Below, in pieces: positions 59,721-64,000 of a DNA stretch of 64,000 nt. Each line of letters opens with the position of its first letter. The stretch's first letter is position 1. The stretch is taken from positions 868,001-932,000 of the forward strand of contig NZ_JAJMLW010000001.1 in the NCBI RefSeq assembly GCF_022669055.1, written 5' to 3'. The position numbers were made by a program, and so were the translations under genes. A model generated the notes under the pieces. That model ran no database searches. It worked only from the letters and a program-made list of their open reading frames with translations, and was not told where the DNA came from. This stretch comes from Adlercreutzia faecimuris. Its GTDB lineage: Bacteria; Actinomycetota; Coriobacteriia; Coriobacteriales; Eggerthellaceae.

Positions 59721-61622
59721 CTACTCGTCGAAGGCCATAGCTTCGATGTAGGCGTCGTTGAAGGCGGGGTGGGTGGAGAGCTCGAGGTACTCGCAGCGGG
59801 CGGCGACGTCCTCGAGCGCGGCGCGCCCCTCGTCGGCGAGCGCCGCGACGGCGCCCCGCCCCGCCGCGTTGCCGATAGCCGCGGTGCGCCCGGCCAGCTC
59901 GGGCGGGATGAGCCCGATGCGCGCGGCGCTGGCCGTGCGCAGGTGCGACCCGAAGCCGCCGGCCAGGGCGAGCTCCTCCACGTCGGCCGCCGTGACGCCC
60001 AGCTCTCCCATCAGCACCTCGATGCCGGCGCGGATGGCTGCCTTCGCCAGCTGGGTCTGGCGCACGTCGGCCTGGGACAGCCACACGCGGCGCGCCGGGT
60101 CGAGATAGCACACGGCCTGGCCGTCCTCCTCGCCGATGCGCGCGGCTAGGCCGGCGGGCACGCCCTCGTCGACGGCCTCGTCGGCGTCGAACAGGTAGCC
60201 CGTCTCGTCGATGATGCCGGCGTCGATGAGGCACGCCACGGCGTCGAGCAGGCCCGAGCCGCACAGGCCCCGCGCCGCGCCGCCGCCGATGACGCCGACG
60301 CGCAGGGCGTCGGCGTCGAGCTCGACCGACTCGATGGCGCCCGGCAGCGCCGGCATGCCGAAGGTGATGCCCGCGCCCTCGAAGGCGGGGCCGGCGGCGG
60401 TTGCGCAGCAGACGATGCGGCGCGCGTCGCCTAGGGCCATCTCGCCGTTGGTGCCGATGTCCACGAGCAGCTGCAGGCCGTCGCGCCCGCGCATGCCCGC
60501 CGCGTGGAGGCCGGCCGTGATGTCGCCGCCGACGTAGGCCGCCACCGACGGCGCGAGGTAGGCGCGGGCGAGGGCGGGCAGCGGGGCGTCCGCCGGCGCG
60601 GCGCCCGGCGCGCCGGCCTGTGCGGACGGGGCCGCCCCGGCGTCACCCGCGTCCGGCGTGGCGCCGCTGCCGGCGGGGCATGCTGGCGGGGGCGTCCCGG
60701 CGCCGCATGCGCCAGCGTCGTCCGCGGGCGCAGGTGCCCCGGTGTCGCGCGCGTCCGCGTCGGGCGCCGGAGTGGCGGGGGAGAGGTCGGCCTCCGCGCC
60801 GAACAGCGTGGGCGGGGTGAAGGGCGCCACGCCGAGGGGCGCCGGGTCGATGCCGGCGGCCAGGCACTCCATGACGGTGTTGCCCGCGCAGGCGACGCGC
60901 TCGACGCGGGCCGGGTCGATGCCGCGGCGCGCGCAGAGCCCCGCGGCCGCCTCGGCGACGGCGGCGCGCACGGCGTCGCGCTGGGCCGTGAGCCCGCCGG
61001 GCCGCGCGGCGGCCTCGATGCGCGCGATGACGTCAGCGCCGAAGGGAGCCTGGGGGTTGACGAGGCCGGCCGTCTCCAGCACGCGCAGCCCGTCGAGGTC
61101 GACCAGGTAGAGCGCGATGGTGGTGGTGCCGATGTCGACGGCCACGCCGTAGCGGGCGTCCCCGGCCGGCGCCGGCGCCTCGGAGCGCGCCGCGCCCTCG
61201 GCGATCGTCGCCCCACCACCTGGCGCCGTTCCCTCGGCGGTCGTCGCCCCGCCCGGCGCCGCGCTCGCCGCGGGCCCGGTCGGGCCGGGGGAGCCTGCGC
61301 CGCCTGCCGCCGGGTCGGCTACGCCCTCCACGCTCATGGCGCCCAGGTCGTCGACGAGCACCTCCATCCCGGCCTCGGCCGGCGTCTGGCAGGCCAGGAC
61401 GCGCCGCGCGCCGCCCGGCGCCGCGTCGTCGGCCAGCGCCACCTCGCAGCGGCCGCACGTGCCGGCGCCCCCGCAGGGCGCGAGCACGACGATCCCCGCC
61501 GCGCGCAGCGCCTCGAGCAGCGTGTCCCCCGGCGCGAACGGCACCGCCTCCGCGTGCCCGTCCCCGTGCCGCGCCGTCAGCGCGCCCGCCGCGCTGCCGC
61601 GGCCCTCTCCCTCGCTCCTCAT
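59721..61622 (-). CDS. Corrinoid protein reductive activator (RACo/AcsV-like, ASKHA ATPase)
   Basis: A 633-residue protein. An N-terminal [2Fe-2S] ferredoxin domain has C50, C56, C59 and C78 (PCGGAGTCGRCEV). The ASKHA part holds GVAVDIGTTTIALYLVDL and VDIGTNGEMALGD as phosphate loops. LALAGGFGSHLRTASA and a C-terminal DUF4445-type region follow. Two Ala/Gly/Pro-rich inserts (about 100-155 and 290-345) make it longer than usual. ATG 61622 follows AAGGGGGATG. It would use ATP and an electron to return inactive Co(II) to Co(I) in the corrinoid protein at 56907, completing the module 4 kb away. Confidence 0.9.
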   Translation of the reverse strand: MRSEGEGRGSAAGALTARHGDGHAEAVPFAPGDTLLEALRAAGIVVLAPCGGAGTCGRCEVALADDAAPGGARRVLACQTPAEAGMEVLVDDLGAMSVEGVADPAAGGAGSPGPTGPAASAAPGGATTAEGTAPGGGATIAEGAARSEAPAPAGDARYGVAVDIGTTTIALYLVDLDGLRVLETAGLVNPQAPFGADVIARIEAAARPGGLTAQRDAVRAAVAEAAAGLCARRGIDPARVERVACAGNTVMECLAAGIDPAPLGVAPFTPPTLFGAEADLSPATPAPDADARDTGAPAPADDAGACGAGTPPPACPAGSGATPDAGDAGAAPSAQAGAPGAAPADAPLPALARAYLAPSVAAYVGGDITAGLHAAGMRGRDGLQLLVDIGTNGEMALGDARRIVCCATAAGPAFEGAGITFGMPALPGAIESVELDADALRVGVIGGGAARGLCGSGLLDAVACLIDAGIIDETGYLFDADEAVDEGVPAGLAARIGEEDGQAVCYLDPARRVWLSQADVRQTQLAKAAIRAGIEVLMGELGVTAADVEELALAGGFGSHLRTASAARIGLIPPELAGRTAAIGNAAGRGAVAALADEGRAALEDVAARCEYLELSTHPAFNDAYIEAMAFDE

Positions 61623-61716
61623 CACATCCCCCTTACTAATATATGCACCCCCGATGATAGGCCATCCGCCCCGCCGCGGCCACCTTCCTGGAGCCCCTTT
61701 GCACGCGGGAGGCGGT

Positions 61717-61876
61717 TTCATATCCATTTCGTCGAGTTTTCCGAGGCTGTGACGGGGCGTCGCGGGCCGCTTGGCGACGTTTGCCCAGGTCATGATTTTT
61801 CCGTTGCGCGAAAACGGCGCGAAAACGCCCCTGGAAGGCGGACGAGCCTCGGAAAACTCGACGAAATGGATATGAA
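61717..61876 (+). repeat. Inverted-repeat hairpin element E (CCAGGT-core family)
   Basis: Perfect 32-bp arms at 61717-61748 and 61845-61876 (TTCATATCCATTTCGTCGAG is the outer part). The core CCCAGGTC at 61784-61791 is preceded by GACGTTTG, as in element F. It lies between divergent genes. It has the longest perfect stem of the six. Confidence 0.9.
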
Positions 61877-62113
61877 CGGCGATTTTCGCTGCACGGCGCC
61901 CGTGGGGACGGGCCACAGCGCGCGGGCGACGGCCCTCCCGTGCCGCGGCGCGACGCCGCCGCCGCGGGTGATGGCCCTCATGCTGGCGCCGGAGCGCGGC
62001 GTCGCGTCACGCGTGTGGTGGCCCTCGCGTCGGCGCCACGGCACGCCGCGGCCACCCCGGGCGGCGCGGCTGCCCGCACGCGCGAAAGAGCCGTGGCGGC
62101 GGCGCGGCCCATG
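61877..62113. other. Gene-free stretch before eno
   Basis: GC-rich, with CGGCGCGACGCCGCCGCCG and similar words; I see no gene or clear signal until the eno -10 box. Confidence 0.4.
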
Positions 62114-62119
62114 CTATGA
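62114..62119 (+). promoter_or_regulatory. Candidate -10 box (TATGAT) of eno
   Basis: CATGCTATGATGG is the same word as the groESL -10 region. The leader would be about 43 nt with TAGGAGG before the ATG. Confidence 0.6.
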
Positions 62120-62158
62120 TGGAAGCGCTATGGGTAAAGCACCTTTTTCACCTGCTAG

Positions 62159-63460
<1,302 letters not shown>

Positions 63461-63476
63461 GGCAGCGCGAGAAGGG

Positions 63477-63506
63477 GGGCCGTGCCGAGGGGTGCGGCCC
63501 TTTTTT
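63477..63506 (+). terminator. Rho-independent terminator of eno
   Basis: GGGCCG pairs with CGGCCC around a 12-nt loop, followed by six T. Confidence 0.8.
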
Positions 63507-63572
63507 GCGCGTGGGCGAAATCCCGGGCGTCCTCGTCCGGGGCTTTCCGGGCGCGGGATATTCTCGAACGGG

Positions 63573-63578
63573 TATAAT
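63573..63578 (+). promoter_or_regulatory. -10 box (TATAAT) of moeA
   Basis: GGGTATAATGG is a consensus -10 hexamer, 70 nt before the ATG at 63649. No good -35 is seen. Confidence 0.6.
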
Positions 63579-63648
63579 GGCCCCAACTCTAGGAACATGG
63601 CGCGGCGCCGGCCCCGGCCGGGGCGCGCCTTCGCGGAAAGGATGGCCC

Positions 63649-64000
63649 ATGACCGACATGATCTCGCTGGAGGAGGCGCGCGCGCTCGTGCTCGCGCAGG
63701 TGGCGCCGCTCGACTCGGAGGTCGTTCCCCTGCTGGAGGTGGTGGGCCGCGTGGCTGCCGCCGACCTGGCCAGCGACATCGACATCGCCCCCTTCGCCCA
63801 CTCGGCCATGGACGGCTTCGCCCTGCGCGCCGCCGAGATCGCCGGGGCGACCGAGGACGCGCCGACCCAGCTCAAGGTCATCGCCGAGATCGGCGCGGGT
63901 GATGTGTTCTCCGGCGCCATCGCGCCGGGCGAGTGCGTGCGCATCATGACCGGCGCCCCGCTGCCGGACGACGCCGACTCCGTGGTGAAGTACGAGATCG
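63649..64000 (+). CDS. moeA: Molybdopterin molybdenumtransferase MoeA (5' part)
   Basis: The first 117 residues are present and the window ends inside the gene. SLEEARALVLAQVAPL and VVGRVAAADLASDIDIAPF, the catalytic-site region HSAMDGFALRA, and VRIMTGAPLPDDADSVVKYE are typical MoeA. It inserts molybdate into adenylylated molybdopterin and so serves the four bis-MGD enzymes in this window. ATG 63649 follows GCGGAAAGG. Confidence 0.95.
   Translation, partial: MTDMISLEEARALVLAQVAPLDSEVVPLLEVVGRVAAADLASDIDIAPFAHSAMDGFALRAAEIAGATEDAPTQLKVIAEIGAGDVFSGAIAPGECVRIMTGAPLPDDADSVVKYEI

Noticed and set aside
63492-63902. Arg-rich reading frame overlapping moeA
   Set aside because: It lies in another frame of the eno terminator, promoter and moeA, with no family similarity.

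Overview
The window is a 64 kb piece of a high-GC chromosome with strong G/C preference at third codon positions. Very many DMSO-reductase-superfamily molybdoenzymes, small four-cluster ferredoxin partners, menaquinone methylation, CdaR/LuxR regulators, MFS carriers and corrinoid methyltransferases point to an anaerobic gut actinobacterium of the Coriobacteriia (Eggerthellaceae type). This is inference from gene content; no 16S gene is present. Two perfect parS sites beside the groESL and rpoA regions suggest the origin-proximal part of the chromosome. I see no CRISPR array, insertion sequence, integrase or rRNA operon.

Layout. 0-1.5 kb: a YtrA-type GntR regulator overlapping a stomatin-like protein. 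2.2-6.7 kb: a Tat-exported molybdoenzyme operon (catalytic, ferredoxin and NrfD-type membrane subunits) behind a 43-bp inverted repeat. 7.3-11.5 kb: a radical SAM protein, luxS-mtnN (SAM by-product recycling) and a Crp/Fnr regulator. 11.8-14.8 kb: a second molybdoenzyme with ferredoxin, divergent from that regulator. 14.9-18 kb: menaquinone methyltransferase and a B12-binding radical SAM protein. 18.3-22.4 kb: an amidohydrolase-fold protein with lost metal ligands, the Tat translocase (tatB-like, tatC) and hypA-hypB nickel insertion. 22.6-25.4 kb: nadE and a two-component system. 25.5-27.6 kb: groES-groEL under CIRCE control. 27.9-33.2 kb: small zinc ribbon, Fluc fluoride channel between the parS sites, signal peptidase, an orphan ribbon-helix-helix protein, a His-rich metal permease, an HD protein and UspA. 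33.3-37.5 kb: tRNA-Lys, tRNA-Gln and infA-rpmJ-rpsM-rpsK-rpsD-rpoA-rplQ. 37.8-41.5 kb: a ClC-type channel overlapping a mismatch glycosylase, a small acidic protein, ecfT and a LuxR regulator.

41.6-61.6 kb is the accessory metabolic region. It has two divergent molybdoenzyme/ferredoxin pairs, each headed by a tiny Met-Cys zinc-ribbon protein; an MmgE/PrpD protein; two MFS carriers; a third zinc ribbon; a PucR/CdaR regulator; a corrinoid module of two UroD-family methyltransferases and a B12-binding protein; a fourth zinc ribbon; then a DUF2284 protein and an ASKHA-type corrinoid reductive activator. I read it as one or more pathways for uptake and reductive or demethylating attack on organic acids or plant-derived aromatics; the substrate cannot be read from the sequence. 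The window ends with eno and the start of moeA, which makes the cofactor all these molybdoenzymes need.

The most unexpected structure is non-coding. Six intergenic elements of 147-174 bp (1666, 7077, 8779, 30567, 58905, 61717) are each bounded by 22-36 bp perfect or near-perfect inverted repeats and carry an internal core CCAGGT at a similar offset. Some pairs share arms, others share only the core. I recognise no described element of this design. Also notable are the four Met-Cys zinc-ribbon proteins, a recurrent GCTAYAAT-like -10 motif that in several places sits only 6-10 nt before ATG (leaderless mRNAs), and a 250-nt polypurine tract.
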